A stretch of DNA of 64,000 nt from Bradyrhizobium sp. CCBAU 53340. Lineage in GTDB: Bacteria; Pseudomonadota; Alphaproteobacteria; Rhizobiales; Xanthobacteraceae. This document shows, in pieces, positions 1 through 8,576 of the stretch. The number at the start of each line of letters is the position of its first letter. Position 1 is the stretch's first letter. The stretch spans positions 4,774,001 through 4,838,000 of the forward strand of contig NZ_CP030055.1 of NCBI RefSeq assembly GCF_015291645.1, given 5' to 3'. Both the position numbers and the translations under genes were made by a program. Below the pieces are notes generated by a model. The model saw only the letters and a list, made by a program, of their open reading frames with translations. It had not been told where the DNA came from and ran no database searches.

Positions 1-1068
1 GATGGATGCATCGCGCACCTGGCGGCCAGCCGCCCGCCCCGTCATCTGCAAATGCGCCTCGACCAGATGCGCCATGGCGCCGCCGACGCCGCAATGGCCG
101 TAGCTGAGTAGGCCACCGTGGGTGTTCAGCGGCATCGCGCCATCGCGTCCGAAATGGCCACCGCGCACGCGCGCGGCCGCCTCGCCGCGGCCGGCAAGGC
201 CGAGGTCTTCCAGCAGCATGGCCAGAGTGATGGTAAAACTGTCGTAGATCGCGGCGTAGCGCACGTCTGAGATCGCAAGCCCCGTGGCCTCCTTGGCACG
301 CGCGATGGAGATCTCGGCACCCAGCTCGCTGAGGCCAGGCGCTGCCGTGACGTGTTGATGCGTATGCGCCTGGGCGCAGCCGCGAATGCGCACGCCGGCC
401 TCGCCGGTCCGCTCGCGGCTGATAACGAAGGCCGCCCCGCCATCGGACACCGGGCAGCAATCCAGCAGCTTGAGCGGCATCGCCACCGGCTTCGAAGCCA
501 TGACATCGGTAACCGTGATCGGATCGTGGAATTGCGCGCCGGGATGCGTACAGGCATGCGCGCGCATCAGCACGGCGAATTCGGCGAGGTCTTCTTCGGT
601 CACACCGTATTCGTGCATATAGCGGGAGGCAACGAGGCCGTAATAGGCAGGAATGGTGGGGCCCAGCGGCACCTCGTAATCGGGGTGTCCGACCTGCGCC
701 AGCGCCTGGATCGAGGCATCACGGCTCTGCCCGGTCAGACGATTCTCGCCGGCAACGACGATCACGTTGCGGCAGACGCCGGCGTCAACGAGTTGGTGCG
801 CAAGCATCGTCATCGCGAGGCCCGTCGCGCCACCGACCTGGACGGCGTGCGCGTAAGACGGACGGATACCAAAATGCTCTGCGAACACTGTCGCCAACAT
901 GATGTGCGGCGAGACTGTCGAGTAACCGCAGAGGATGCCGTCGATCTCGGCGCGCTTGAGGCCCGCATCGTCGAGCGCGAGTTGGGCTGCCTTGCTCATC
1001 AGGTCGAGCGAGGATGAGCCTTCGTGCTTGCCGAAAGGCGTGAGGCCGACACCGGTGATGAAGCTCAT
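1..1068 (-). CDS. Thiolase-like (SCP2-type) protein, C-terminus beyond window
   Basis: Reads leftward from ATG 1066-1068 and is open to base 1, so about 356 residues are visible and the last part is cut by the window edge. The N-terminus (ITGVGLTPFGKH) and the later NTHGGLLSYGHCG stretch are those of the SCP2/acetyl-CoA acetyltransferase branch of thiolases, which act on acyl-CoA thioesters. At the position of the nucleophilic cysteine (C84 in the thiolase at 2720-3889, motif VENACATG) this protein reads VQVGGATG, so Gly80 replaces it. It may therefore bind acyl-CoA without claisen or thiolytic chemistry, or assist another subunit. It starts 8 bp after the stop of the upstream CoA-transferase gene, so the two are probably one transcript. 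The family call is firm; the substrate is unknown. Confidence 0.85.
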   Translation of the reverse strand, partial: MSFITGVGLTPFGKHEGSSSLDLMSKAAQLALDDAGLKRAEIDGILCGYSTVSPHIMLATVFAEHFGIRPSYAHAVQVGGATGLAMTMLAHQLVDAGVCRNVIVVAGENRLTGQSRDASIQALAQVGHPDYEVPLGPTIPAYYGLVASRYMHEYGVTEEDLAEFAVLMRAHACTHPGAQFHDPITVTDVMASKPVAMPLKLLDCCPVSDGGAAFVISRERTGEAGVRIRGCAQAHTHQHVTAAPGLSELGAEISIARAKEATGLAISDVRYAAIYDSFTITLAMLLEDLGLAGRGEAAARVRGGHFGRDGAMPLNTHGGLLSYGHCGVGGAMAHLVEAHLQMTGRAAGRQVRDASI

Positions 1069-1076
1069 GATGCCCC

Positions 1077-2276
1077 CTACTCCGGCGCCGCGCGCGTGAC
1101 GCCGTCACGGACCATGGCGGCGATCTCGTCGGCGGAATAGCCGACCTCGCGCAAGATCTCCGCGCCGTGCTCGTTGAGCCGCGGCGCGAGGCGCACCGGT
1201 TCGGCCTCGGTCTCCGACCACGTCGCCGTCACCTTCATGCTTCGGATCGGACCTTCGGTCGGGTGGTTCACGACCGGGAAGAAGCCGGTCGCCTCGAGAT
1301 GCTCGTCGTGCAGGATCGAGGCGAGGTCGTGCATCGGCATCACGGGGACGTCGGCTTTCGTGAGCAAATCGATCCACTCGGCAGTGGTACGCGTCTCGAA
1401 GATGCGCGCAAGCTCGGCATAGACGACATCGATATTGGCAGCACGGCCGGCGAAGGTTGCAAACTTCGGATCGGCCCGCAAATCGTCGCGGCTAATTGCC
1501 TTGAAGAAATTCTCCCACTGCTTGTCGTTGTAGACGATGACGCTGAGATAGCCGTCCGAGGTCTTGTACGGCCTGCGGTCACGCGAGAGGTGGCGGGCAT
1601 AGCCGCCCTTGTCGAGCGGCGGCTCATAGGTGAGCCCACCCATGTGGTCGCCCATGACGAAGCCGGCCATGGTCTCGAACATCGGGATGTCGACACGCTG
1701 GCCGCGGCCTGTGCGGTCACGGTGCACCAGGCTGGCGCAGATCGCGCCGACGGCGGTGAGGCCGACAATGCGGTCGACCAGCGCGTTTGGGACATAGCGT
1801 GGCACGCCATCGCCGGTCTGCGCCATCAAGGCGGGCAGCGCGGTCGCGCCCTGGATCAGATCGTCATAAGCAGGCTTTGCCGCATAAGGCCCGTCCTGAC
1901 CGAAGCCGAACACGCCGGCATAGACGAGACGCGGGTTGATCTCGGAGACGACATCGTAGCCGAGCTGAAGCCGCGCCATTGCCTGCGGGCGGACGTTGTA
2001 GACGAGAACGTCGGCGTCCTTCAGCAGCCGCAGCACGGCCTCGCGCCCCGCCGCCTTTTTCAGGTCGAGGCAGATCGAGCGCTTGCTGCGGTTGGTGTTG
2101 AGGAACACCGGGCCCATGCCGGCGTGCCGCATCGGGCCGATCAGGCGGGTGACGTCGCCGTCGAGCGACTCCACCTTGATCACATCGGCCCCGTAGTCGC
2201 CGAGCATCTGGGTCGCATAGGGCCCCATCAGCACGGTGGTCATATCGATGACCTTGATGCCCTTCAGCGGCCCCAT
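1077..2276 (-). CDS. CaiB/BaiF family (class III) CoA-transferase
   Basis: 399 residues, the usual length of class III CoA-transferases, which move CoA between carboxylic acids. The N-terminus (LKGIKVIDMTTVLMGPYATQMLGDYGADVIKVE) matches the family: a Rossmann-like CoA-binding fold, a DxKxxxGR-like stretch near residues 71-79, and the conserved segment around Asp168 (NALVDRIVG), which aligns with the catalytic aspartate of formyl-CoA transferase. It precedes the cysteine-less thiolase by 8 bp on the same strand, suggesting activation of an acid to its CoA ester followed by handling of the acyl-CoA. Substrates cannot be read from the sequence. Annotations such as CaiB or alpha-methylacyl-CoA racemase would be over-specific. 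Confidence 0.9.
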   Translation of the reverse strand: MGPLKGIKVIDMTTVLMGPYATQMLGDYGADVIKVESLDGDVTRLIGPMRHAGMGPVFLNTNRSKRSICLDLKKAAGREAVLRLLKDADVLVYNVRPQAMARLQLGYDVVSEINPRLVYAGVFGFGQDGPYAAKPAYDDLIQGATALPALMAQTGDGVPRYVPNALVDRIVGLTAVGAICASLVHRDRTGRGQRVDIPMFETMAGFVMGDHMGGLTYEPPLDKGGYARHLSRDRRPYKTSDGYLSVIVYNDKQWENFFKAISRDDLRADPKFATFAGRAANIDVVYAELARIFETRTTAEWIDLLTKADVPVMPMHDLASILHDEHLEATGFFPVVNHPTEGPIRSMKVTATWSETEAEPVRLAPRLNEHGAEILREVGYSADEIAAMVRDGVTRAAPE

Positions 2277-2370
2277 TCGTTCGCTCCCGATTGCACGGGC
2301 TCAATTGAGCCTCGCGATTTCGGTCCAGCTAAGGGCAGCGGCGCCGCGCGCGCAAGGGCGGCCGGCGTAT

Positions 2371-2395
2371 GGCCGCATGCGCAGGCGATGCGGCC
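2371..2395 (-). terminator. Hairpin just after the small coiled-coil gene
   Basis: GGCCGCAT (2371-2378) and ATGCGGCC (2388-2395) form an 8-bp perfect stem around a 9-nt loop, starting directly after the stop codon of the gene at 2397-2603. No U-tract follows on the minus strand, so it is a weak terminator or mRNA-end stabiliser at best. Confidence 0.35.
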
Positions 2396-2396
2396 G

Positions 2397-2603
2397 CTAT
2401 TTCTTCTGGCGGGATTCGCGGATCTTCATTAGCCGCTCGAGCTCGTCGTTCTGCTGGTTGATGCGGTCGGCAATCCGCGACTCGTTCTGCTCGCCGGATG
2501 CGGCAGCGGCCTGCTCGATCAGTTGGCGGATATTATCCTCCAGGATCGCGATCCGATCGTTGAGGGCCTCGAGAGAAAGTGAATCTTCGTAGTCAGTGCT
2601 CAT
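2397..2603 (-). CDS. Small charged coiled-coil protein, unknown function
   Basis: 68 residues from ATG 2603, preceded by AGGGA at good spacing; an ATG 21 bp upstream has no such site, so the shorter form is preferred. The product is almost entirely helical and charged, with hydrophobic residues in a heptad-like pattern (LNDRIAILEDNIRQLIEQ) and a basic tail (RESRQKK). It has no signal peptide or membrane segment, so it is probably a cytoplasmic coiled-coil oligomer. It sits alone between the thiolase gene (2720-3889) and the CoA-transferase gene with about 120 bp on each side. I do not recognise a named family. Confidence 0.7.
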   Translation of the reverse strand: MSTDYEDSLSLEALNDRIAILEDNIRQLIEQAAAASGEQNESRIADRINQQNDELERLMKIRESRQKK

Positions 2604-2719
2604 GATGCATTCCCTGCCAATCAATCAGGAGCATTAAGGCGGGTCGGAACCGACCCACCATGATCTAGCGCAAGTAAAAGGTGGGCACGACGCTTGCGCC
2701 TGTGCCCACCCCACAAGAC

Positions 2720-3889
2720 CTATTTCAATGGCTCGAGAACCGAAACGTAGTTGGCGACCGCGGCGCCGCCCATGTTGAAGATGCCGCCCAGCTTGGCGTT
2801 CTTCAACTGCATGCCCTCGGGCGCTTGCCCGGCGAGCTGCATCGCGGTCATCACATGCATGGAGACGCCGGTGGCGCCGATCGGGTGGCCCTTGGCCTTC
2901 AGGCCGCCGGACGGATTGACCGGCAGCTTGCCGTCCTTGAGCGTCCAGCCTTCCTTGATGGCGCGGGCACCCTGCCCCCTCGGCGTCAGGCCCATCGCTT
3001 CGTACTCGATCAGCTCGGCGACGGTGAAGCAGTCATGGGTCTCGACGAAGGACAGATCGGACAGCGTCACGCCCGCCTTTTCCAGTGCGCGCTGCCAGGC
3101 GACCGTGCAGCCCTCGAACTGGAGGATGTCGCGCTTGCTCATCGGCAGGAAGTCCTGGGCATGCGCGGTGGCGCGGAAGCCGATCGACTTGGCCATGCCC
3201 TTGGCGGTCTCGGCATCGGCCAGCACCAGCGCGGCCGCGCCGTCGGAGACCAGCGAGCAATCCGTGCGCTTCAGGGGACCCGCGACATACGGGTTTTTCT
3301 CGCTCTCGGCCCGGCAGAAGTCGAAGCCAAAGTCCTTGCGCATCTGGGCAAAGGGGTTGGCGACGCCGTTCTTGTGGTTCTTGGCCGCGATCAGCGCCAG
3401 CGCATCGGACTGGTCGCCGTATTTCTGGAAGTAGGAGCTGGCGATCTTGCCGAACACGCCGGCGAAGCCGCCGACGGTGTCGCCGTCCTCAGGCAGATAG
3501 GACGCCTTGAGCAGGTTCTTGCCGATCTCCGGCCCCGGGGTCCGGGTCATCTGCTCGACGCCGACGACCAGCACGATCTTGGCCGCACCTGCGGCGATCG
3601 CGCGCAGGCCCTGGCGCACAGCGGCAGAGCCGGTGGCGCAGGCGTTCTCGACGCGGGTCGCCGGCTTGAAGCGCAGCTTCGGATCGGCCTGGAGCACCAG
3701 CGAGGCGGTAAAATCCTGCGCCGAGAAGCCGGCATTGAAATGGCCGAGCACGATCTCGTCGACGTCGGAGGCCGAAACGCCGGCATCGGCCATCGCCTCA
3801 TTGGCGACGCGCGTGACGAGGCTTTCGACGGTTTCGGTGTCGAACTTGCCGAATGGTGTATGCGCCCATCCGACGATGCTGGCGGTCAT
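2720..3889 (-). CDS. Acetyl-CoA acetyltransferase / thiolase family protein
   Basis: 389 residues, full length for the family. It carries the nucleophilic cysteine in VENACATG (Cys84), the mid motif ETHDCFTVAELIEYE typical of the SCP2-like branch, and the C-terminal PSGGLKAKGHPIGATG containing the catalytic histidine. These proteins degrade or form beta-ketoacyl-CoA in the cytoplasm. The N-terminus (VGWAHTPFGKF) resembles that of the partial thiolase at 1-1068, so the two are paralogues, one catalytic and one apparently not. The gene is on the same strand as the sugar-acid operon upstream (59 bp gap after the KDPG aldolase gene) and might be read through, but functionally it fits the acyl-CoA genes downstream. 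Substrate chain length is not determinable. Confidence 0.92.
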   Translation of the reverse strand: MTASIVGWAHTPFGKFDTETVESLVTRVANEAMADAGVSASDVDEIVLGHFNAGFSAQDFTASLVLQADPKLRFKPATRVENACATGSAAVRQGLRAIAAGAAKIVLVVGVEQMTRTPGPEIGKNLLKASYLPEDGDTVGGFAGVFGKIASSYFQKYGDQSDALALIAAKNHKNGVANPFAQMRKDFGFDFCRAESEKNPYVAGPLKRTDCSLVSDGAAALVLADAETAKGMAKSIGFRATAHAQDFLPMSKRDILQFEGCTVAWQRALEKAGVTLSDLSFVETHDCFTVAELIEYEAMGLTPRGQGARAIKEGWTLKDGKLPVNPSGGLKAKGHPIGATGVSMHVMTAMQLAGQAPEGMQLKNAKLGGIFNMGGAAVANYVSVLEPLK

Positions 3890-3948
3890 GGTCTTTTCTC
3901 CCTGGGGTCTTTTGCTGACCTAAGTCTTAGCGCAGGGATGGCAAGACT

Positions 3949-4599
3949 TCACGCAGGTTTAAGGGCCTGGAGGGTGCGCTGGCAGATGGCAGTTATGCCG
4001 GCCCAGTTCCCGGCCCTGATCTCCGCTGTCGGGCACAGCCAGGAACCGCCGACCGCCACAACATTGGGCTCGGCAAGCCAGGTTGCCGCATTGGCTTCGC
4101 CCACCCCGCCGGTCGGGCAGAACCGCACGTTCGGGAACGGGCCCCCGAGCGAGCGCAGCCCCTTGATGCCGCCGGCCTGCTCGGCCGGGAAGAACTTTGC
4201 GACGTCGAAGCCGTAGGACAGGGCCGTCATCAGTTCGGACGCCGTGGCAATGCCCGGTGCAAACGGCAGGGAGCTGTCAGCGGCGACCTTGAGCAGATCG
4301 GGGGTCAGGCCCGGGCTGATGCCGAAGGCGACGCCGAGCTTCTCGACACGGGTGAAGTCGGCCGGATTGAGAATGGTACCGATGCCAACGACCGCGCCGG
4401 GGACTTCCGCCATCATCGCCCGCGCCGCTTCGATCGCGACAGGGGTGCGCAGGGTCACTTCCAGCGTGCGGACGCCGCCAGCCACCAGGGCTTTTGCCAG
4501 CGGCACGGCATCCTGGATCCGCTCGATGGTGAGGACGGGAATGACGGTCGCGGCCTTGAACAGCGCGACGAGGTGGTTCTGTTGGGCAGCAGTGGTCAT
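3949..4599 (-). CDS. eda: 2-keto-3-deoxy-6-phosphogluconate (KDPG) aldolase
   Basis: 216 residues, matching class I KDPG/KHG aldolases that split KDPG into pyruvate and glyceraldehyde-3-phosphate. Visible motifs are LEVTLRT with the catalytic Glu47, GIGTILN, and VAKFFPAE with the Schiff-base Lys135, nearly the same numbering as E. coli Eda (Glu45, Lys133), then the phosphate-binding FCPTGGV. It is the last gene of the minus-strand sugar-acid operon, 26 bp after the KDG kinase gene that would supply its substrate, so the pair completes a 2-keto-3-deoxy sugar acid pathway. KDPGal aldolase (DgoA) is an alternative within the same fold. Confidence 0.93.
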   Translation of the reverse strand: MTTAAQQNHLVALFKAATVIPVLTIERIQDAVPLAKALVAGGVRTLEVTLRTPVAIEAARAMMAEVPGAVVGIGTILNPADFTRVEKLGVAFGISPGLTPDLLKVAADSSLPFAPGIATASELMTALSYGFDVAKFFPAEQAGGIKGLRSLGGPFPNVRFCPTGGVGEANAATWLAEPNVVAVGGSWLCPTAEIRAGNWAGITAICQRTLQALKPA

Positions 4600-4625
4600 C
4601 TTGGCTTTCGTTTCATTTGGTCGCT

Positions 4626-5615
4626 CTACTTCGTGGCCTGGCGCGTGGTCGCCGGCCGGTGCCGCTTCTTCGGCGGCATGGCATAGCCCGGAATGATGGC
4701 GCCAGGATAGCAGATCACGAGGCTGGCCAATCGATGGCCGGCCTTGGCCGCCTCGACCGGATCGGAACCGCCGAGCCGGGCGGCGATATAGGCCGCGGCA
4801 AAGCTGTCGCCGGCCGCGGTGGTGTCAACGACCGGCTTGGTCATGGGTTCAGCGCGGACCTCGCTGGTCCCGCCCGGAAAACGCAGCAGGCTGACGGGCT
4901 CGGCAAGCCGGAACACCAGCTCGGGCGTGGGGATGCGCGCCATCAATTGCTCAGGGCTTTCGCCGGGATAGAGCGCGAGCAGATCCTCGGTCGAGGTCAG
5001 CACGATGTCGGCCGCCGCAAACGCCGTAGCGAACACTTCGCGCGCGACGTCGCGATCGGGCCAGCCGCGTGCGCGGAAATTGGTGTCGAACACGAAGCGG
5101 GTGCCGAGCAGGCGCGCGCGCTTGATCGCCGCGAACAGGCGATCGCGCCCGGCCGCATCGTAGATCGAGAGCGTGATCGCGGAGAGATAGACGATATCGT
5201 AGCTCATCAGCGAATTGAGCAGCTCGTCCGTCTCCGGCAGGCTCATCAGCTGCCGCGCCGCCGCGCTGTCGCGCCAGTGGAAGAACTGGCGCTCGCCCTT
5301 GGCATCGAGCTGGATCATGTAAAGGCCGGGCAGCCTGCCCGGCAGCCGCACGACACGCCTCGTGCCGATGTTCTCGGCGTTCCAGGCCGCGATCATCTCA
5401 TCGCTCAAGGCGTCGTCGCCGAGTGCGGTGAGATAGTCGACCTTGACCTCGAGCCGCGACAGATAAACCGCCGTGTTGAGGGTGTCGCCGCCGAAGCCGC
5501 GCGAATACAGGCCACCGCCCTGCCCGGCAGACTGGCCGCCCTGAGCCTGCCGAAGCTCGACCATGCATTCACCGATGCAAGCCACGCTCGCCATCGTCAT
5601 ATCCACGCTGTTCAT
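4626..5615 (-). CDS. kdgK: 2-keto-3-deoxygluconate kinase (PfkB family)
   Basis: 329 residues of the PfkB/ribokinase fold. The N-terminus (ACIGECMVEL) is the typical KdgK opening, and DTTAAGDSF near residues 264-272 holds the anion-hole glycines and the catalytic base Asp270. It phosphorylates 2-keto-3-deoxygluconate to KDPG with ATP. It lies 8 bp after the DenD-like gene and 26 bp before eda, so the three are co-transcribed. The first ATG (5615) has no strong ribosome site; Met6 or Met8 are equally possible starts and Met8 would match relatives better. The C-terminus carries a short basic tail (PPKKRHRP) beyond the usual fold. Confidence 0.9.
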   Translation of the reverse strand: MNSVDMTMASVACIGECMVELRQAQGGQSAGQGGGLYSRGFGGDTLNTAVYLSRLEVKVDYLTALGDDALSDEMIAAWNAENIGTRRVVRLPGRLPGLYMIQLDAKGERQFFHWRDSAAARQLMSLPETDELLNSLMSYDIVYLSAITLSIYDAAGRDRLFAAIKRARLLGTRFVFDTNFRARGWPDRDVAREVFATAFAAADIVLTSTEDLLALYPGESPEQLMARIPTPELVFRLAEPVSLLRFPGGTSEVRAEPMTKPVVDTTAAGDSFAAAYIAARLGGSDPVEAAKAGHRLASLVICYPGAIIPGYAMPPKKRHRPATTRQATK

Positions 5616-5623
5616 CTGATAGC

Positions 5624-6610
5624 TCAGGCGACGAAGTTGCCGCCCAGCTCGTCTTCGATGTGAATGCGGATGATATCGTCGAAATTCTTCTCGGCGGTAG
5701 TGAAGCCGAGCTCCAGCGATCGCTTGGCGTTGAAGTTGCGCGGCCAGCCACCGACGATGCCGACGATGAAAGGATCGGGCTCGCGCTTGATGCGGGCTGC
5801 GACCTTCTCGCCTGCGACGCGTTTCAGGGCTGCAATCTGCTCACCGACGGTTGCCGACAGACCCGGCATGGTCAGATTGCGGCGCGGGCCGACCGCGGCC
5901 AGATCCATGGTGCCGGCATGGAGCAGGAAGCCGACGGCCGAGCGCGGCGTAGCGTGCCAGTGGCGGACATCCTCCGACACCGGGAGGATCGCCTCCTTGC
6001 CAGCCAGCGGCTCGCGCAGGATGTTGGAGAAGAAGCCCGATGCCGCCTTGTTGGGCAGTCCAGGACGGATACAGATGGTCGGCAGGCGGATGCCGATGCC
6101 GTCAAGGAAGCCGCGGCGGGAATAGTCCGCGAGCAGCAATTCGCCGATCGCCTTCTGGGTGCCGTAGCTGAGCAGCGGGGTGTGGAAGAACTCGTCGCCG
6201 ATCGCATCCGGAAACGGGGCGCCGAACACCGCGATCGAGGACGTAAACACCACGCGCGGCTTGTAGCCGCCGCCGGCCAGACGGATGGCGTCGAGCAGCA
6301 TCCGCGTGCCGTCGAGATTGATGCGGTAGCCCTTGTCGAAATCGAGCTCGGCCTCGCCAGAGACGATGGCGGCGAGGTGGAAGACCACATCGGGACGGCC
6401 GGCGATCAGCTTCTCGGCCGCGCCCGGCACGGCGAAATCGCCTGAAACCGTCTCGACGGGAAAACCGGCCTTCTCCGGCTTCTTGGGCTCGACCACATCG
6501 TGCATGGTCAATTTGGTGATGTCGCTCTTGCCGAGGCGGCCGTCGCGCAAGAGACGTTCACACAATTTGCGGCCGACCATGCCGGCAGCGCCCAAAACCA
6601 GAATGTGCAA
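5624..6610 (-). CDS. NAD-dependent epimerase/dehydratase family, D-erythronate dehydrogenase (DenD)-like
   Basis: 328 residues, extended SDR. The Rossmann motif GAAGMVG (7-13), the catalytic Ser124-125 region (VVFTSSIAVFG) and Tyr149-x3-Lys153 (YGTQK) are intact. The opening MHILVLGAAGMVGRKL and overall pattern resemble DenD, which oxidises D-erythronate to 2-keto-D-erythronate with NAD, rather than sugar-nucleotide epimerases. It is encoded between the importer permeases and the KDG kinase, so here it may oxidise an aldose, lactone precursor or sugar acid brought in by the ABC system. The rest of the D-erythronate pathway (OtnI, OtnC) is not next to it, so the erythronate assignment is a family label only. 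Confidence 0.8.
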   Translation of the reverse strand: MHILVLGAAGMVGRKLCERLLRDGRLGKSDITKLTMHDVVEPKKPEKAGFPVETVSGDFAVPGAAEKLIAGRPDVVFHLAAIVSGEAELDFDKGYRINLDGTRMLLDAIRLAGGGYKPRVVFTSSIAVFGAPFPDAIGDEFFHTPLLSYGTQKAIGELLLADYSRRGFLDGIGIRLPTICIRPGLPNKAASGFFSNILREPLAGKEAILPVSEDVRHWHATPRSAVGFLLHAGTMDLAAVGPRRNLTMPGLSATVGEQIAALKRVAGEKVAARIKREPDPFIVGIVGGWPRNFNAKRSLELGFTTAEKNFDDIIRIHIEDELGGNFVA

Positions 6611-6684
6611 GAGCTCAACTCCTTCTTATTGGCCGGAACGCACCGCTCTTGGTCTGCTGGCGCGTTCTCAGGCAGGCCCCGCGA

Positions 6685-7560
6685 TCATTCCTTCACGGCG
6701 CCGGTCATCGCCGACACATAGTACTCTACGAAGAAGGAATAAAGGATAACTACGGGGACCGAGCCGGTCAGGGCCGCCGCCATCAGGGCGCCCCAATGAT
6801 AGACGTCGCCGTTGACGAGCTCGGTGATGGCGCCGACCGGAATGGTCTTGTTCTCCGAGGAGGAGATGAAGGTCAGCGCGTAGATGAACTCGTTCCAGGA
6901 CAAGGTGAAGGCGAAGATGCCCGCCGAGATCACCCCCGGCAGCGACAGCGGCAGCGTGATCTTGACCAGGATCTGAAGCCGCGTGGCACCGTCGATCAGC
7001 GCGCATTCCTCCAGCTCATAGGGAATGGTGCGGAAATAGCCCATCAAGAGCCAGGTGCAGAACGGGATTAGGAAGGTCGGATAGGTCAGGATCAACGCCA
7101 GATTGCCGTCGAACAGACCGAGCTGGAACACGATCGCCGCCAGCGGAATGAACAGGATCGAGGGCGGTACGAGATAGCCGAGGAAGATGGCGAGGCCGAC
7201 ATAGCGCGAGCCCTTGTAGCGCAGCCGCTCGATCGCATAGGCCGCGCAGACGCTGGCGAACAGCGAGATGAAGGTCGAGGACACCGAGACGATCACGGTG
7301 TTCCACATCCACAGCGGATAGTCGGTGTCGAAGAACAGCTTCTTGATGTGCTCCAGCGTCGGATGCGCGATCAGGAACGGATTGTACTTCTCGTAGTCGT
7401 ACATTTCCGCGTCGGGTTTGAACGTCGTCACCGCCATCCAGTAGAACGGAAACAGCAGGAAGAAGATGATCAGGCCAAGCGGAAGGTAAACCCGGAGAAA
7501 CTTCTTCGGGAAGCTTTCCAAATAGTCCATTCCGACGCTTTGATCGTCCACGGTCGTCAT
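6685..7560 (-). CDS. Carbohydrate ABC transporter permease (MalG-type)
   Basis: 291 residues, six predicted membrane helices beginning with YLPLGLIIFFLLFPFYWM, and the MalG-type EAA loop around ELEECALIDGATRLQILVKITLPLSLPG, which docks to the ATPase. It forms the inner-membrane channel with the permease encoded 2 bp upstream (7563-8510). The importer is a CUT1-type system: solute-binding protein, two permeases and one ATPase with a C-terminal regulatory domain. Its partner enzymes (KDG kinase, KDPG aldolase, dehydratase) suggest that the ligand is a sugar or sugar acid. Confidence 0.92.
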   Translation of the reverse strand: MTTVDDQSVGMDYLESFPKKFLRVYLPLGLIIFFLLFPFYWMAVTTFKPDAEMYDYEKYNPFLIAHPTLEHIKKLFFDTDYPLWMWNTVIVSVSSTFISLFASVCAAYAIERLRYKGSRYVGLAIFLGYLVPPSILFIPLAAIVFQLGLFDGNLALILTYPTFLIPFCTWLLMGYFRTIPYELEECALIDGATRLQILVKITLPLSLPGVISAGIFAFTLSWNEFIYALTFISSSENKTIPVGAITELVNGDVYHWGALMAAALTGSVPVVILYSFFVEYYVSAMTGAVKE

Positions 7561-7562
7561 GG

Positions 7563-8510
7563 TCAGTCCCTCCCGCCCTGCTGCCAGCGCGAGCGCTGAA
7601 GTCCGAAGAAGCTGAGCAGGATCGCGGCGACCAGGAACGGGATCATCGCGTTCGAGATCGCCGCACCCTCGCCCAGATTGCCGCCGGTGATGGCGCGCTG
7701 GAACGACAGCGTCGCCATCAAATGCGTGGCGTTGATCGGCCCGCCGCGGGTGATGGTGTAGATGAGCTGGAAGTCGGTGAACGTCATCAGCACCGAGAAC
7801 GTCATCACGACCGCGATAATCGGCGACAGCATCGGCAGCGTGATGTGGCGGAAGCGCTGCATGTTGGTGGCGCCGTCGAGGTTGGCGGCTTCATAGAGCG
7901 AGGGCGAGATGGTCTGCAGGCCCGCCAGCAGCGTGATGGCCACGAAGGGCACGCCGCGCCAGATGTTGGCGAGCACGACCGACCAGCGCGCATTCCAGGG
8001 ATCGCCGAGGAAATCGATGTAGTGGGTCAACAGGCCCGCCTTGATCAGCACCCAGGAGATGATCGAGAACTGGCTGTCATAGATCCACCAGAATGCGATC
8101 GCCGACAGCACGGTCGGCACCACGAAGGGCAGCAGCACGATGGCGCGGATCATCGACTTGAACGGCAGCCGCTCGTTGAGCAGCAGGGCCAGATAGAGAC
8201 CGATCGCGAATTTCACGATGCTTGCGAACACCGTGTAGAAGATGGTGTTGAACACCGACAGCCAGAACACGGAATCCTTGGACAGCGAGACGAAGTTCTG
8301 GAAGCCGATGAAACGGCCGACGCCGCCGATCTTGGTGTCGGTCATGCCGAGCCAGAAGCCGAGCGCCAGCGGGTAAGCCAGGAAAAGGACCAGGATGGCG
8401 ATCGCCGGCACCATGAACATGGCGCCGAGAAAATTCCGGCTTTCGAACGCCCTCGTCCACAGACTGCTGCGCTTGACCTGCGCGGTGACGGGCTCGGCAA
8501 TGACTGCCAT
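7563..8510 (-). CDS. Carbohydrate ABC transporter permease (MalF-type)
   Basis: 315 residues from ATG 8510. This start has GGGGAG seven bases upstream; a farther in-frame ATG at 8552 lacks a ribosome site. Six membrane helices are visible, starting with FMVPAIAILVLFLAYPLALGF, and the EAA loop sits around LYEAANLDGATNMQRFRHITLPML. It is the MalF-like half of the CUT1 importer, 2 bp before the MalG-like gene and 66 bp after the solute-binding protein gene. There is no large periplasmic insertion as in E. coli MalF, which is normal for this family outside the enterics. Confidence 0.92.
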   Translation of the reverse strand: MAVIAEPVTAQVKRSSLWTRAFESRNFLGAMFMVPAIAILVLFLAYPLALGFWLGMTDTKIGGVGRFIGFQNFVSLSKDSVFWLSVFNTIFYTVFASIVKFAIGLYLALLLNERLPFKSMIRAIVLLPFVVPTVLSAIAFWWIYDSQFSIISWVLIKAGLLTHYIDFLGDPWNARWSVVLANIWRGVPFVAITLLAGLQTISPSLYEAANLDGATNMQRFRHITLPMLSPIIAVVMTFSVLMTFTDFQLIYTITRGGPINATHLMATLSFQRAITGGNLGEGAAISNAMIPFLVAAILLSFFGLQRSRWQQGGRD

Positions 8511-8576
8511 GTCGGACTCCCCTTCGAGAACGACGACGGCGGCGCCCGGCAAACCGGACGCCGCCGCGCGTGCGGA

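Noticed and set aside
2298..2311. GGCTCAATTGAGCC palindrome before the CoA-transferase gene
   Set aside because: A 14-bp palindrome is expected several times by chance in 64 kb, and it has no other support.
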